Below, in pieces: positions 7,761 to 16,026 of a stretch of DNA of 64,000 nt (within the stretch, counting starts at the first letter, position 1; the number at the start of each line of letters is the position of its first letter). The translations under genes and the position numbers were made by a program. Below the pieces are notes generated by a model. It worked only from the letters and a program-made list of their open reading frames with translations. It did not search any database and was not told where the DNA came from. Where the stretch lies: positions 212,658 to 276,657 of the forward strand of contig CAMYNL010000004.1 of assembly GCA_947259705.1 (NCBI GenBank). The letters are read 5' to 3'. The DNA is from an uncultured Gammaproteobacteria bacterium (GTDB lineage Bacteria; Pseudomonadota; Gammaproteobacteria; Arenicellales; JAANXG01).

Positions 7761-9170
7761 TCAGATCAGGCGCGAGAAGCGCTGGCCGTCGGTGGTCTTG
7801 AGATAGCGGTCAAAAGCCATACAGATGTTGCGAACCAGGGCGCGGCCGGCCGGGGTCACCCGGATATCACGGCCTTGCTGCCGCAACAGGCCGTCTTTCT
7901 CGAACTGTGACAGGGCCCCCAGTTCCGAGGCGAAGTAGCTGTCGAAGGAGATCCCGTAACGCTGCTCGAGCGGGTCGATCTCCAGTGTGCCGTAGCACAT
8001 CAACTGGTTGATGATGTCACGCCGCAGTACATCGTCGGCGTCGAGTGTGACTCCACGGGTAACCGGCAGCTCATGCCGGTCCACGTATGTGTAATAGCCG
8101 TCGGTGTCGTGATAGTTCTGGCTGTAACAGTTGCCTACGCGTCCGATCGAGGAGATCCCCAGGCCGACCAGGTCGCAATCCGCATGCGTGGTGTAGCCCT
8201 GGAAGTTGCGGTACAGGCTACCATCGTCCTGGGCCCGTGAAAGCTCATCGTCCGGCCGCGCGAAATGGTCCATGCCAATGTAGCGATAGCCGCTGTCAGT
8301 CAGGGTGGCGACGGTCTGCTGAAGTATCGCCAGCTTTTCGTCCGGTGTCGGCAGGTCCTCGTCGCGGATGCGGCGTTGCGGCGCGAAACGACGGGGCAGA
8401 TGGGCGTAATTGAAGATGCAGACCCGGTCCGGCGCGGCGCCGATGACGGCGGCGAGGGTCTCGTGAAAACTGCCCTGGGTCTGCAGCGGCAAACCGTACA
8501 TCAGGTCCACGTTGATCGATTTAAATCCCGCTTCGCGCGCCGCCTCGATGACACCCAGCGTCTCGGCCGGGGACTGTATGCGGTGCACTGCACGCTGTAC
8601 GTCGGCGTCGAAGTCCTGCACTCCCAGGCTGATGCGGTTGAAACCAAGCCCGCGCAGCCCGTGGACGATGTCGGAGTCGACAGTACGGGGGTCGATCTCG
8701 ATCGAAAAATCCCGGCCGCTCTCGTCGTCACTCAGATTGAAATGCCGGCTGACCTCTTCCAGCAGGGTGCGGATCTGCTCCACGCTGAAGAAAGTCGGCG
8801 TCCCGCCCCCCAGATGCACCTGCTGCACACGGCGCCCGGGATCAAAAAGTGCCCCCTGAAGTCCCACCTCGGCCAGCAACCGGTGCAGGTAGGCCTCGCC
8901 CTTGGCCTTGTTCTTGGTGACGATCTTGTTGCAGGCGCAGTAAAAACACAGCGTGCTGCAGAATGGGATGTGAAAATACAGCGACAGCGGCTTTGCCGCG
9001 CCGGAATTGCTGATCAACGCGTGGTTGCGATAGTCAGCGGCAGAGAAGCTGTCGCTGAACTGCACCGCCGTTGGATAGGAGGTGTAGCGCGGACCCGTGG
9101 TGTCGTAACGCTGGATCAGGTCCCAGTCGAAAGTGGTTTGTGCTTCCATGGAGTAGGATTTTGGCGTCAT
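7761..9170 (-). CDS. hemN: Oxygen-independent coproporphyrinogen III oxidase
   Basis: The 469-residue radical SAM enzyme has the HemN signature: RYTSYPTAVQF near residue 28, then C71-x3-C75-x2-C78 with an extra Cys at 80 (PFCSTLCFYCAC), followed by GGGTPTFF near 120. It oxidatively decarboxylates coproporphyrinogen III without O2, feeding heme synthesis under low oxygen. This fits the oxygen-limitation genes and multiheme cytochrome nearby. An alternative ATG lies 7 codons downstream (9149); neither has a clear Shine-Dalgarno. I see no FNR box in the short gap upstream. Confidence 0.93.
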   Translation of the reverse strand: MTPKSYSMEAQTTFDWDLIQRYDTTGPRYTSYPTAVQFSDSFSAADYRNHALISNSGAAKPLSLYFHIPFCSTLCFYCACNKIVTKNKAKGEAYLHRLLAEVGLQGALFDPGRRVQQVHLGGGTPTFFSVEQIRTLLEEVSRHFNLSDDESGRDFSIEIDPRTVDSDIVHGLRGLGFNRISLGVQDFDADVQRAVHRIQSPAETLGVIEAAREAGFKSINVDLMYGLPLQTQGSFHETLAAVIGAAPDRVCIFNYAHLPRRFAPQRRIRDEDLPTPDEKLAILQQTVATLTDSGYRYIGMDHFARPDDELSRAQDDGSLYRNFQGYTTHADCDLVGLGISSIGRVGNCYSQNYHDTDGYYTYVDRHELPVTRGVTLDADDVLRRDIINQLMCYGTLEIDPLEQRYGISFDSYFASELGALSQFEKDGLLRQQGRDIRVTPAGRALVRNICMAFDRYLKTTDGQRFSRLI

Positions 9171-9210
9171 CCGGGTGCTTAGGCAATAGCGCGGTGGCGA
9201 AAGATCCCCC

Positions 9211-10779
9211 TCAGTCCCAGTTTAGCCCCAGCCGCGCCGCCATCTGACGCGCAATTCGTTTCGCCTCCAGTTCGCTCGAGGTGTCGAGTTCCATGACATC
9301 GATTTCTTCCGTTGGTTCCAGGGGATCGAGCTCGCCCAGTTGCAGCTCGACCACTGCCGCCGAGGCCTCCGAGGGATCGCGTCCCGCCCGCTGCCGCGCG
9401 CCGACCCGCTCTTGCAGCACTGATACCGGGGCGGTGCATGCGACGATCAGCAAGGGCACGCCCAGACCCGCGGCCAGGCGTCTGAACCGGGCACGGTGCG
9501 CCCGCTTGAGGAAGGTCGCGTCGACGATGCAGGGCCAGCCGGCCTCGATGACCACGGCAGCAAGGTCCGCCAGGCGCGCGTAGACGCTGTTCCGGGCGTC
9601 GCTGCTATAGCGATCGCCGGCGGTGACCGGCATGCGTCGGCGTTCGGCATCGGAGCGTAATCGAATGGCCCCGGTTTCCGGCACCAGCATCCGTGCGAGG
9701 TGACTCTTGCCGGAGCCGGAGAACCCGTACATGAGGATCAGGGCGGGACCGCGCTTACTGCGCAGGAACTGTCCGGTCAGGTCCAGGTGCTGACGGACCG
9801 CGGCCAGGTCCTGGTCCCGCTGCTCTGCGGGCAATTGCTGCGCGCGAAGGCAGGATACCTTCGCCCGTACCATGGCGCGATAGCCCAGGTATAGGTCCAG
9901 CACCGCCAGCGCACGGTAATCTCCGGATTGCTCCAGGTAGCGCGACAGGAAACGGCGGGCGAGGTCGGAGCGCGACCTGAATTCCAGATCCATCACCGCG
10001 AACGCCACCTCGCTGATCACATCCACCCAGCGCAGCTCAGGGTTGAACTCAAGGCAATCGAACAGGCGTATCCGGCCGTCCTGCATCACCATGTTGGCAA
10101 GATGCATGTCGCCATGGCACTCCCGGACCATGCCTTCATCTCGCCGCCGTTCGAGCTCCGGTTCATGCTTCGCCACGCGCCGGGCCACGGTGCCGCGGAG
10201 CGAAGCGAGTAAGGAGGGCTCGGCACAGGGCGCCGCGGCCTCGAAATTGTCCAGCATGCGCTGGCGCACCGCGGCCGGCCGGCCGAAAGTGGTCGCGGTC
10301 CGGGCAATATCGGCCTCACGGTGGAACTCGGCAATGTCCGCCGCCAGCTGCTCGATCTGCTCTCCGCTGACCTGCCCGGCATCGAGCAGATGGTCGAGAC
10401 GGTTGGTTTCTTCGAACTGCCGCATCTTGACGGCGTATTCGATGGCCGGGCCCTCACCGCCCAGGCAGGGTGCCTGGTGGCTGCCGGTAATGGGCACTAA
10501 GGACAGGTAGAGTTCCGGCGCCAGCCTGCGGTTGAGGCGCAGTTCCTCCTCGCAATAATGCTTGCGCAGGGCCAGCGTGGTGAAATCGAGGAAGCCGAGG
10601 TCCACCGGTTTTTTCAATTTGTAGGCGTAAGTGCCCGTCAGCAGGATGAAGGAAATGTGGGTCTCGACGACGTCGAACCGCAACACCTCGTGATCGAAGA
10701 CCTCCGCCTGCTGCAGGGACTTGACCAGGGTCGCCAGTGGTGAGGGCGGGGTTTCAGGCGAGTAAAGCCCGCAGGCCAT
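9211..10779 (-). CDS. Two-domain protein: aminoglycoside phosphotransferase-like kinase fused to a P-loop AAA/Zeta-like ATPase
   Basis: The 522-residue protein has an N-terminal kinase-like domain with a Brenner motif (VRECHGDMHLANM, about residues 215-227) and an FDCLEFNPELRW metal-binding segment. A C-terminal P-loop domain has Walker A GFSGSGKSHLA near residue 348 and a DATFLKRAHRARFRRLA lid-like segment. The same fusion is widespread in proteobacteria as an uncharacterised ATP-binding protein; the substrate is unknown. Its start overlaps the end of the Crp/Fnr gene by 26 nt, so the two are probably co-transcribed. Confidence 0.8.
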   Translation of the reverse strand: MACGLYSPETPPSPLATLVKSLQQAEVFDHEVLRFDVVETHISFILLTGTYAYKLKKPVDLGFLDFTTLALRKHYCEEELRLNRRLAPELYLSLVPITGSHQAPCLGGEGPAIEYAVKMRQFEETNRLDHLLDAGQVSGEQIEQLAADIAEFHREADIARTATTFGRPAAVRQRMLDNFEAAAPCAEPSLLASLRGTVARRVAKHEPELERRRDEGMVRECHGDMHLANMVMQDGRIRLFDCLEFNPELRWVDVISEVAFAVMDLEFRSRSDLARRFLSRYLEQSGDYRALAVLDLYLGYRAMVRAKVSCLRAQQLPAEQRDQDLAAVRQHLDLTGQFLRSKRGPALILMYGFSGSGKSHLARMLVPETGAIRLRSDAERRRMPVTAGDRYSSDARNSVYARLADLAAVVIEAGWPCIVDATFLKRAHRARFRRLAAGLGVPLLIVACTAPVSVLQERVGARQRAGRDPSEASAAVVELQLGELDPLEPTEEIDVMELDTSSELEAKRIARQMAARLGLNWD

Positions 10780-11470
10780 TACCGTCGGTGATGATGATGT
10801 CGCCGTTGCGGATGTCGATCAGCCCGGCCCGGCGAAACTTGCTGATCACCCTCGAGGTGGTTTCCTTGGAAAGCGCCAGCTTGCTGGCCAGGTCGCAGCG
10901 CAGGCGGGGGACATTTGACACGACGGCGCCGTTTACGCTGGGATTCGCACGTTCGAGCAGGAAGGCGGCCACCCGTTCCTCGGCTTGGTGCGTCGCCAGC
11001 AGCTGGATCTCCGTGATCAGCCGCTCGGCGTAACCGCACAGCTGGGACATGAAGCGCCATGACAGCTGGGGGTCGTCGCGCAGCTGTCGGATGAAGGGCA
11101 ACGACTGTATGCCCAGTACCTCTGAATCCTCCATGGCCACCGCGGTAGCGTGATAACCGTTGTGGGAAAACAGCGTGTGTTCGGCCAGCAACTCCCCTTC
11201 ATGGACGTAATCGAGCACCTTGCAGCGGTCCTTGGCGTCGCGGCGTATCAGTTTGATGGTGCCTTCCAACACCAGAAAGAAATGCGCGCTGGGCTCGCCC
11301 TGCCAGAACAGCGTCTGATGCGCCGCCAACCGGCGCGGGTTGCTGAACCTGATGATGGACTCGATCCGGGCCCCGTCCAGGTCTCGGAAGAGGACGTGGC
11401 CGGCAAGGTATCTGCCGTGGCGGCTGGTAGCGTCCGGAGCAGCGGTAACCATGCGAGACAGCTTGTTCAT
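10754..11470 (-). CDS. Crp/Fnr family regulator without Fe-S cysteines (DNR-like)
   Basis: The protein (about 238 residues from the ATG at 11470) has a cNMP-binding fold (RLAAHQTLFWQGEPSAHFFLVLEG), a dimer helix and a C-terminal HTH (LASKLALSKETTSRVISKFRRAGLI). It lacks the N-terminal CxxCx5C of FNR, so it does not sense O2 through an FNR cluster; NO, heme or another ligand as in DNR is possible. ATGs at 11506, 11482, 11470 and 11452 are available. The FNR-type box at 11506-11519 touches the first, and its predicted +1 is 11471, so 11470 or 11452 is more likely. It is probably autoregulated. Confidence 0.8.
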   Translation of the reverse strand: MNKLSRMVTAAPDATSRHGRYLAGHVLFRDLDGARIESIIRFSNPRRLAAHQTLFWQGEPSAHFFLVLEGTIKLIRRDAKDRCKVLDYVHEGELLAEHTLFSHNGYHATAVAMEDSEVLGIQSLPFIRQLRDDPQLSWRFMSQLCGYAERLITEIQLLATHQAEERVAAFLLERANPSVNGAVVSNVPRLRCDLASKLALSKETTSRVISKFRRAGLIDIRNGDIIITDGNGLRALLA

Positions 11471-11505
11471 AGTGTCCAACATAGTCGCCTGGGTCACGGG
11501 CCGCA

Positions 11506-11519
11506 TTGATTTATGTCAA
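11506..11519. promoter_or_regulatory. FNR/DNR-type palindromic box between the Crp/Fnr gene and the dodecaheme cytochrome gene
   Basis: TTGATTTATGTCAA is a full match to TTGAT-N4-(A/G)TCAA. On the minus strand a TATGTT hexamer lies at 11483-11478, the -10 place expected if the box is centred at -41.5. On the plus strand the matching place (11542-11547) reads GCTTGG, which is poor. It therefore best fits control of the Crp/Fnr gene, though it may also influence the cytochrome gene that starts 137 nt away. Confidence 0.65.
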
Positions 11520-11655
11520 CGTCGGGGGTGATCAGGTCGTCGCTTGGAGTTGCGGTCGGCGATGAAACCGACTAGAAATTATGAGCTGCTAAAGGTCGAT
11601 AATGTCCTCGGTCGATGTATCCATACCAACTCTAAGAATCAATGGAGTGTCCTTT

Positions 11656-13977
11656 ATGAGCGCGCGACTGATTGCCCTAAGTTTGCTGTTGCTACTCACA
11701 CCTGCCAGCAACCCCGTAATTGCCGCCACCGAAGGCTGTCTGTCCTGTCACCAGGGCATCGAGGAATTCGCCGACGGGGCGATGATGGCCGCCATCAAGG
11801 GCATGGCTTCGGCGTACAACGACCCTGGCGGCTGCGTAATCTGTCACGGCGGCGACCCCGCCGCCGACAACAAGGAGGCTGCCCACCAAGGATCACCGGC
11901 CGGGCTTGCTAAGGCCAACGGGCCGGAAATGTTCTATCCCGATCCGGGCAGTGTCTGGATCGCGGCGCGGACCTGCGGCCAGTGCCACCAGGGTTACGCC
12001 GGGCGATTGCAGAAGGCGCTCATGAATACCGAGGCCGGCAAGCTTCAGGGCAACCTGTGGTCCTGGGGCCTGCACAACGACTACAAGCACAAGGTGGTCT
12101 GGGGCAACTACGATCTGAAGGACGAGGATGGACCTACGCCGAACGTGGGCACCGATGCCTACAAGGCCTACATGACGGACTTCATCGCCGCACATCCGGA
12201 CCAGATGCCCGTGGAGATGAAGCAGGTGCCCCAGGTAGATGTGAACGAGGTGAGCAAGCATCCGAACCTGGCCGGCATCACCTATTCGCGCCAGCAGTGC
12301 CAGCGCTGCCATGTCGGCGTCACCGGCCGCGAGAAACGGGGCGATTACCGGGGCACCGGCTGTTCGTCCTGCCATGTCCCTTACAGCAACGAGGGCCGCT
12401 ACGAGGGCGGCGATCCGACCATCAGCAAGGAACTGCCCGGCAAGCTCCTGGTGCACCGTTTGCAGGCCGGCCGCAAGTCGAAGGTCAAGGTGGGCGACGT
12501 GGAATACACCGGCATTCCCACCGAGAGCTGCAACTCCTGTCACAACCGGGGCAAGCGTATTGGCGTGAGCTACCAGGGCATCATGGAATTTCCATACGGC
12601 AGTCCCTACAACGAGAAGGGCAAGAAACAACCGAAGCTGCACACCAAGAACTACCTGTTCATCAAGGATGATCTGCATCACCAGATTGAAAGCCGACCCG
12701 GCAACCCCAGAGGCGGCATGCTTTGCCAGGATTGTCACACCTCCATCGACATGCATGGTGACGGTAACCTGTTCGGCACGACACTGGCGCAGGTGGAGAT
12801 CGAGTGCGCGGACTGCCACGGCACACCCACCCAGTATCCCTGGGAACTGCCTCTGGGCTATGGCGAGGAGTTCCAGCAGGCGGTCTCCAACAAGCCGCGT
12901 GGCCTGGGCACGGACCTACCGGCATTCATGTCCTTCGGCACCATCTACGACGCCGAGGACGGCTACTTGCTCACCGCGCGCGGCAACCCGTTCGGCAACG
13001 TGGTGCGTCGCGGCGACAAGGTTATCGTGCACTCGGCCTCGGGGCTGGATTTCGAGACGCCGGTGCTGAAGCAGATCGCGGACACCGACGGCTGGAAGAA
13101 CATCAACAGCAAGGTCGCCATGTCGAGGGTGGCCAACCACATGGAGAGCATGGAGTGCTATGCCTGCCATGCCGACTGGGCGCCCCAGTGCTACGGGTGC
13201 CACATAACGGTGGATTACTCCGAGGGCAAGACCGATGTGGACTGGATCCTCAACGCCAACTCCCGCGAAGCCAACGGCCTGACCGCGGATAACGCGCTGG
13301 GTACCAACGGCCTCACGAGCGCGGGCAAGGTGTCTGAGACCCGCTCGTACCTGCGCTGGGAGACGCCGATCCTCGGCATCAACGGCGAGGGCCGGGTCAG
13401 CCCCATGATGCCGGGCTGCCAGGTCATCACCACGGTGATCGACAAGGACGGCAAGACCGTTGCCAAGAACGAGATCTGGATGACGCCGGAAGGCAAGGGA
13501 CTCGACCATGCCGCAGTGCAGCCGCACACTGCCGGCCGCAAGGCGCGCAGCTGCGAGAGCTGCCACGACAATCCCAAGACGCTGGGTTACGGTATCGAGG
13601 ACGGGCGCTTCCTGAACGGCTACGATAAGGGCTTCGTCGTCGACTTGGAGACCGCTACCGGCCAAACCATTCCATCCCAGACCCAGGTGCAGTCGCCGGC
13701 GATCCCCGCGCTGGATCACGACCTGTCACAGCTCATCACGCGCGATGGTGAGCAGCTGGTCACCATGGGCTCTCACTGGCCACTGACCGGACCGTTGCCG
13801 GCGGACATGAGGGAGAAGATGGAACGCACCGGACTGTGCATGGGATGCCATCAGGAGATGACCAATGACGAAATCTGGTCCAAGGTCAACGAGCCCGGCT
13901 GGGCCACCAACGAAAGGCATCGCGAGGTCATGAATCGGGCCCTGCGTGCCTATGCCCGCTCGCGAGCGACCAAATAG
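11656..13977 (+). CDS. Dodecaheme c-type cytochrome, periplasmic, uncharacterised
   Basis: The 773-residue protein has an N-terminal signal peptide (about residues 1-25, ending near VIAA). I count twelve CxxCH heme sites: CLSCH, CVICH, CGQCH, CQRCH, CSSCH, CNSCH, CQDCH, CADCH, CYACH, CYGCH, CESCH and CMGCH. Eight lie in the first 385 residues, two near 500, and two close to the C-terminus, separated by a heme-free stretch near 400-490 and another around 525-630. I do not recognise a named family. No quinol dehydrogenase, porin or catalytic partner is adjacent. ATG at 11656 is preceded by GGAG at 11644 and begins the signal peptide. The next gene follows after 14 nt. Confidence 0.85.
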   Translation: MSARLIALSLLLLLTPASNPVIAATEGCLSCHQGIEEFADGAMMAAIKGMASAYNDPGGCVICHGGDPAADNKEAAHQGSPAGLAKANGPEMFYPDPGSVWIAARTCGQCHQGYAGRLQKALMNTEAGKLQGNLWSWGLHNDYKHKVVWGNYDLKDEDGPTPNVGTDAYKAYMTDFIAAHPDQMPVEMKQVPQVDVNEVSKHPNLAGITYSRQQCQRCHVGVTGREKRGDYRGTGCSSCHVPYSNEGRYEGGDPTISKELPGKLLVHRLQAGRKSKVKVGDVEYTGIPTESCNSCHNRGKRIGVSYQGIMEFPYGSPYNEKGKKQPKLHTKNYLFIKDDLHHQIESRPGNPRGGMLCQDCHTSIDMHGDGNLFGTTLAQVEIECADCHGTPTQYPWELPLGYGEEFQQAVSNKPRGLGTDLPAFMSFGTIYDAEDGYLLTARGNPFGNVVRRGDKVIVHSASGLDFETPVLKQIADTDGWKNINSKVAMSRVANHMESMECYACHADWAPQCYGCHITVDYSEGKTDVDWILNANSREANGLTADNALGTNGLTSAGKVSETRSYLRWETPILGINGEGRVSPMMPGCQVITTVIDKDGKTVAKNEIWMTPEGKGLDHAAVQPHTAGRKARSCESCHDNPKTLGYGIEDGRFLNGYDKGFVVDLETATGQTIPSQTQVQSPAIPALDHDLSQLITRDGEQLVTMGSHWPLTGPLPADMREKMERTGLCMGCHQEMTNDEIWSKVNEPGWATNERHREVMNRALRAYARSRATK

Positions 13978-13991
13978 AGGAGGTACCGGGT

Positions 13992-14369
13992 ATGTTGCTG
14001 AACAAGACCGTATTCGTGGCTTTAACGACCAGTCTGTTCCTGCTGGGTGGACCGGCGTCGCAGGCCGGGACGCTGTCCAGTTACACCATCAAGCAACTGC
14101 TGGAGCCCTGCGTCGAGGGGGATAACGACTCGCGCTGGGGCGCCACGGCGGAAGCCGAGTGTGAGCAGTATATAACTGGCTTCATCGATGCCTTCGTGAT
14201 GACCGCGGATGGCGGCCAGGCCGACGGCGTTTGTTTGCCGGAAGCAAACCGGGCCGACGAGGTGCGGTGGGCATTCATGCGTTGGGCACATGACAATTAC
14301 GACCAGCGCGAACGGCCGGCGGCGGAGGGGCTGATGGCGGCCATCAAGGCCCATTTCGCCTGCAAGTAA
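13992..14369 (+). CDS. Rap1a/Tai-like small periplasmic protein
   Basis: The 125-residue protein has a signal peptide (about residues 1-26, ending SQAG) and a four-Cys mature domain (CVEGDND, CEQYITGF, VCLPEANRADEVRWAF, FACK) that resembles the Rap1a/Tai immunity fold. A strong Shine-Dalgarno (AGGAGG at 13978-13983) lies 8 nt before the start. No toxin or type VI gene is nearby, so an immunity role is not supported. Tight linkage to the dodecaheme cytochrome suggests a partner of that protein. Confidence 0.7.
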   Translation: MLLNKTVFVALTTSLFLLGGPASQAGTLSSYTIKQLLEPCVEGDNDSRWGATAEAECEQYITGFIDAFVMTADGGQADGVCLPEANRADEVRWAFMRWAHDNYDQRERPAAEGLMAAIKAHFACK

Positions 14370-14378
14370 TTGCCTGGA

Positions 14379-14407
14379 GGCACGGCCTGTCGATGACAGG
14401 CCGTGCC
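14379..14407 (+). terminator. Perfect 13-bp hairpin after the cytochrome/Rap1a pair
   Basis: GGCACGGCCTGTC (14379-14391), a GAT loop, and GACAGGCCGTGCC (14395-14407) form a perfect stem 10 nt after the stop codon. No T tract follows, so it may act as a weak terminator or as a 3-prime mRNA-stabilising structure. Confidence 0.55.
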
Positions 14408-14478
14408 CGGAAACTTGGCCGCGGGTAACGCTTGGCGGCCCTTGTCTAGTATGCTCCCATCGACATTGGCAACAGTCG

Positions 14479-15153
14479 GTGACCATCTTGAACCTGCCTG
14501 CGAATCTAATCTCCCCGGCCCTGGCGTGGCCGGCCAACCTGGCGTTTGCGCTGGTTCTGCTGCTGGCGCTGTGGCGCGCGCCCTGGTGGCATCTTCGCTG
14601 CAGTGAGGACAGCCACGTGCTGTTTGGTGCCTCAGTTGCATTGCTGGGCATCTGGAGCATGCAGGCGGGCCTGCGGCCGGGTCCGGAAATGCACTTGCTC
14701 GGGGTGACCCTGCTCACCCTCATGTTCGGCTGGCAGTTCGCCGTCATCGCCGTCTCCGCGGTGCTGCTGACGGTCACCGCCAACAGCGGCGCCGGGTGGC
14801 TGAGCTTCGGTTGCAACGCCTTGTTGATGGCTGTGTTGCCGGCAGTCATAAGCGTCGCATTGCTGAATGCCTCCAGGCGTCATCTGCCCAGCAACTACTT
14901 CGTTTACATCTTCGTCGCCGCCTTCTTCGGCGCCGCGGCCGCCATGGTCTGCGTCGGCCTCACGAGCACCCTTCTGTGGTGGCTGGCCGCCGGTTACGAG
15001 TTGCCGTGGCTGATGGAGCACTACGCGTCCTTCGTGCTGTTACTGGCATTCCCCGAAGCCTTTTTGACAGGGGGGCTGCTGGCGATTTTCGTGGTCTATC
15101 GCCCGCAATGGGTGGCCAGCTTTGACGATCAGCAATATCTGCGTGACCGATGA
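14479..15153 (+). CDS. CbiM-like energy-coupling factor permease family protein
   Basis: The 224-residue protein starts at GTG and is almost entirely hydrophobic, with about six helices. The C-terminal part (LLLAFPEAFLTGGLLAIFVV, then YRPQWVASFDDQQYL) matches the short proteobacterial permeases grouped with CbiM/NikM. It lacks the N-terminal metal-binding MHIPDG-type sequence of true cobalt or nickel CbiM, and no ECF ATPase or CbiQ gene is adjacent. Transport substrate is therefore unknown. Confidence 0.65.
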   Translation: MTILNLPANLISPALAWPANLAFALVLLLALWRAPWWHLRCSEDSHVLFGASVALLGIWSMQAGLRPGPEMHLLGVTLLTLMFGWQFAVIAVSAVLLTVTANSGAGWLSFGCNALLMAVLPAVISVALLNASRRHLPSNYFVYIFVAAFFGAAAAMVCVGLTSTLLWWLAAGYELPWLMEHYASFVLLLAFPEAFLTGGLLAIFVVYRPQWVASFDDQQYLRDR

Positions 15154-15173
15154 ACCGGCATTGGCCGCCGGTT

Positions 15174-15187
15174 TTGATCCAGATCAA
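15174..15187 (+). promoter_or_regulatory. Consensus FNR box upstream of pdxH
   Basis: TTGATCCAGATCAA is an exact match to the FNR consensus TTGAT-N4-ATCAA. A TAGAAT hexamer at 15209-15214 sits within one base of the -10 place expected for a site at -41.5. That puts +1 at about 15221 and the pdxH ATG at 15223, which implies a leaderless or near-leaderless transcript from this promoter. Confidence 0.65.
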
Positions 15188-15222
15188 GGGCCGCCGGCGG
15201 TGGGTGTCTAGAATCGCAGCTT

Positions 15223-15840
15223 ATGACCCAACCAGGCTTGGAGAAGACGGGTGTGGATGAGGCCTATACAGAGGCGATAGACCGTTTTCGCTATCTGTTC
15301 GCCGAAGCGCAGAAGACCGGTCTGCGTGAACCTGCCGCCATGACCCTGGCCACCGCGGACGAACATGGTCGCCCCTCCGTGCGCACCATGGTGGTGCGCA
15401 AGTTCGATGACCGGGGCTTTGTCTTTTTCACCAACAGCCGCAGCCGCAAGGGCCAGCACCTGCATCGCAACCCGCAGGCCGCCCTGTGTTTTTTCTGTCA
15501 GCCGCTGTGGGAGCAGGTGACGATTGAGGGCCAGGTTGAGGTCGTGAGCGACGCCGAGGCCGACAACTGGTGGGCCTCCCGACCTCGTGACAACCAGTTT
15601 GCCGCGTGGGCATCCGATCAGTCTGCCGAGCTGGAAAGCCGGCAGTTGCTGGAACGCAGGCTGGAAAAATGCCATGAGCAGTTCGTCGACGGGCGCGTGC
15701 CGCGTCCCCCGCACTGGCTCGGTTACCGGCTGGTGCCGGACCGCATCGAGTTCTGGAAGACCGGCTGGCGCCGTCTCCACGAGCGCGAGTGCTATCGGCG
15801 TCACGACGCCGGTTGGGAAAAGGTTCTACTCAACCCCTGA
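15223..15840 (+). CDS. pdxH: Pyridoxamine/pyridoxine 5-phosphate oxidase
   Basis: The 205-residue FMN enzyme oxidises pyridoxine or pyridoxamine phosphate to pyridoxal phosphate with O2. Visible family blocks are PAAMTLATADEHGRPSVRTM (FMN site), GFVFFTNSRSRKGQHL, and WWASRPRDNQFAAWASDQS with the C-terminal RLVPDRIEFWKTGWRRLHER. The 3-prime end overlaps the convergent ccoS gene by 15 nt. The FNR box immediately upstream suggests oxygen-dependent control. Confidence 0.93.
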   Translation: MTQPGLEKTGVDEAYTEAIDRFRYLFAEAQKTGLREPAAMTLATADEHGRPSVRTMVVRKFDDRGFVFFTNSRSRKGQHLHRNPQAALCFFCQPLWEQVTIEGQVEVVSDAEADNWWASRPRDNQFAAWASDQSAELESRQLLERRLEKCHEQFVDGRVPRPPHWLGYRLVPDRIEFWKTGWRRLHERECYRRHDAGWEKVLLNP

Positions 15841-16026
15841 GTGACGGGTCGGGGGTTCCTCGCCTTCGTTCTTCTGTTCCGGGTGGTCCTCATCCTCCAT
15901 GAGGATCCTGTGGGCAGGCCCTTCCAGATCGTCGAATTGTCCCGAACGGGCCGCCCATACCACCGCCCAGACAATCAGGCCCACCAACACCAGGGAGAGC
16001 GGCAGAAGAATGAACAGTACTTCCAT
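15826..16026 (-). CDS. ccoS: cbb3-type cytochrome oxidase assembly protein CcoS
   Basis: The 66-residue protein has one N-terminal helix (EVLFILLPLSLVLVGLIVWA), then FWAARSGQFDDLEGPAHRIL-like text typical of CcoS (here AARSGQFDDLEGPAHRIL, about residues 25-42). The charged C-terminal tail is about 24 residues. CcoS is needed for cofactor insertion into the cbb3 oxidase. Its ATG overlaps the ccoI stop, so it is co-translated with ccoI. Confidence 0.9.
   Translation of the reverse strand: MEVLFILLPLSLVLVGLIVWAVVWAARSGQFDDLEGPAHRILMEDEDHPEQKNEGEEPPTRHSGVE

Noticed and set aside
13992-14369. Toxin-immunity locus of a type VI system
   Set aside because: The Rap1a/Tai resemblance is real, but there is no effector, Hcp, VgrG or other T6SS gene in the window.
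14479-15153. Cobalt or nickel ECF transporter
   Set aside because: The metal-binding N-terminus of CbiM and the partner subunits are missing, so no metal substrate is claimed.
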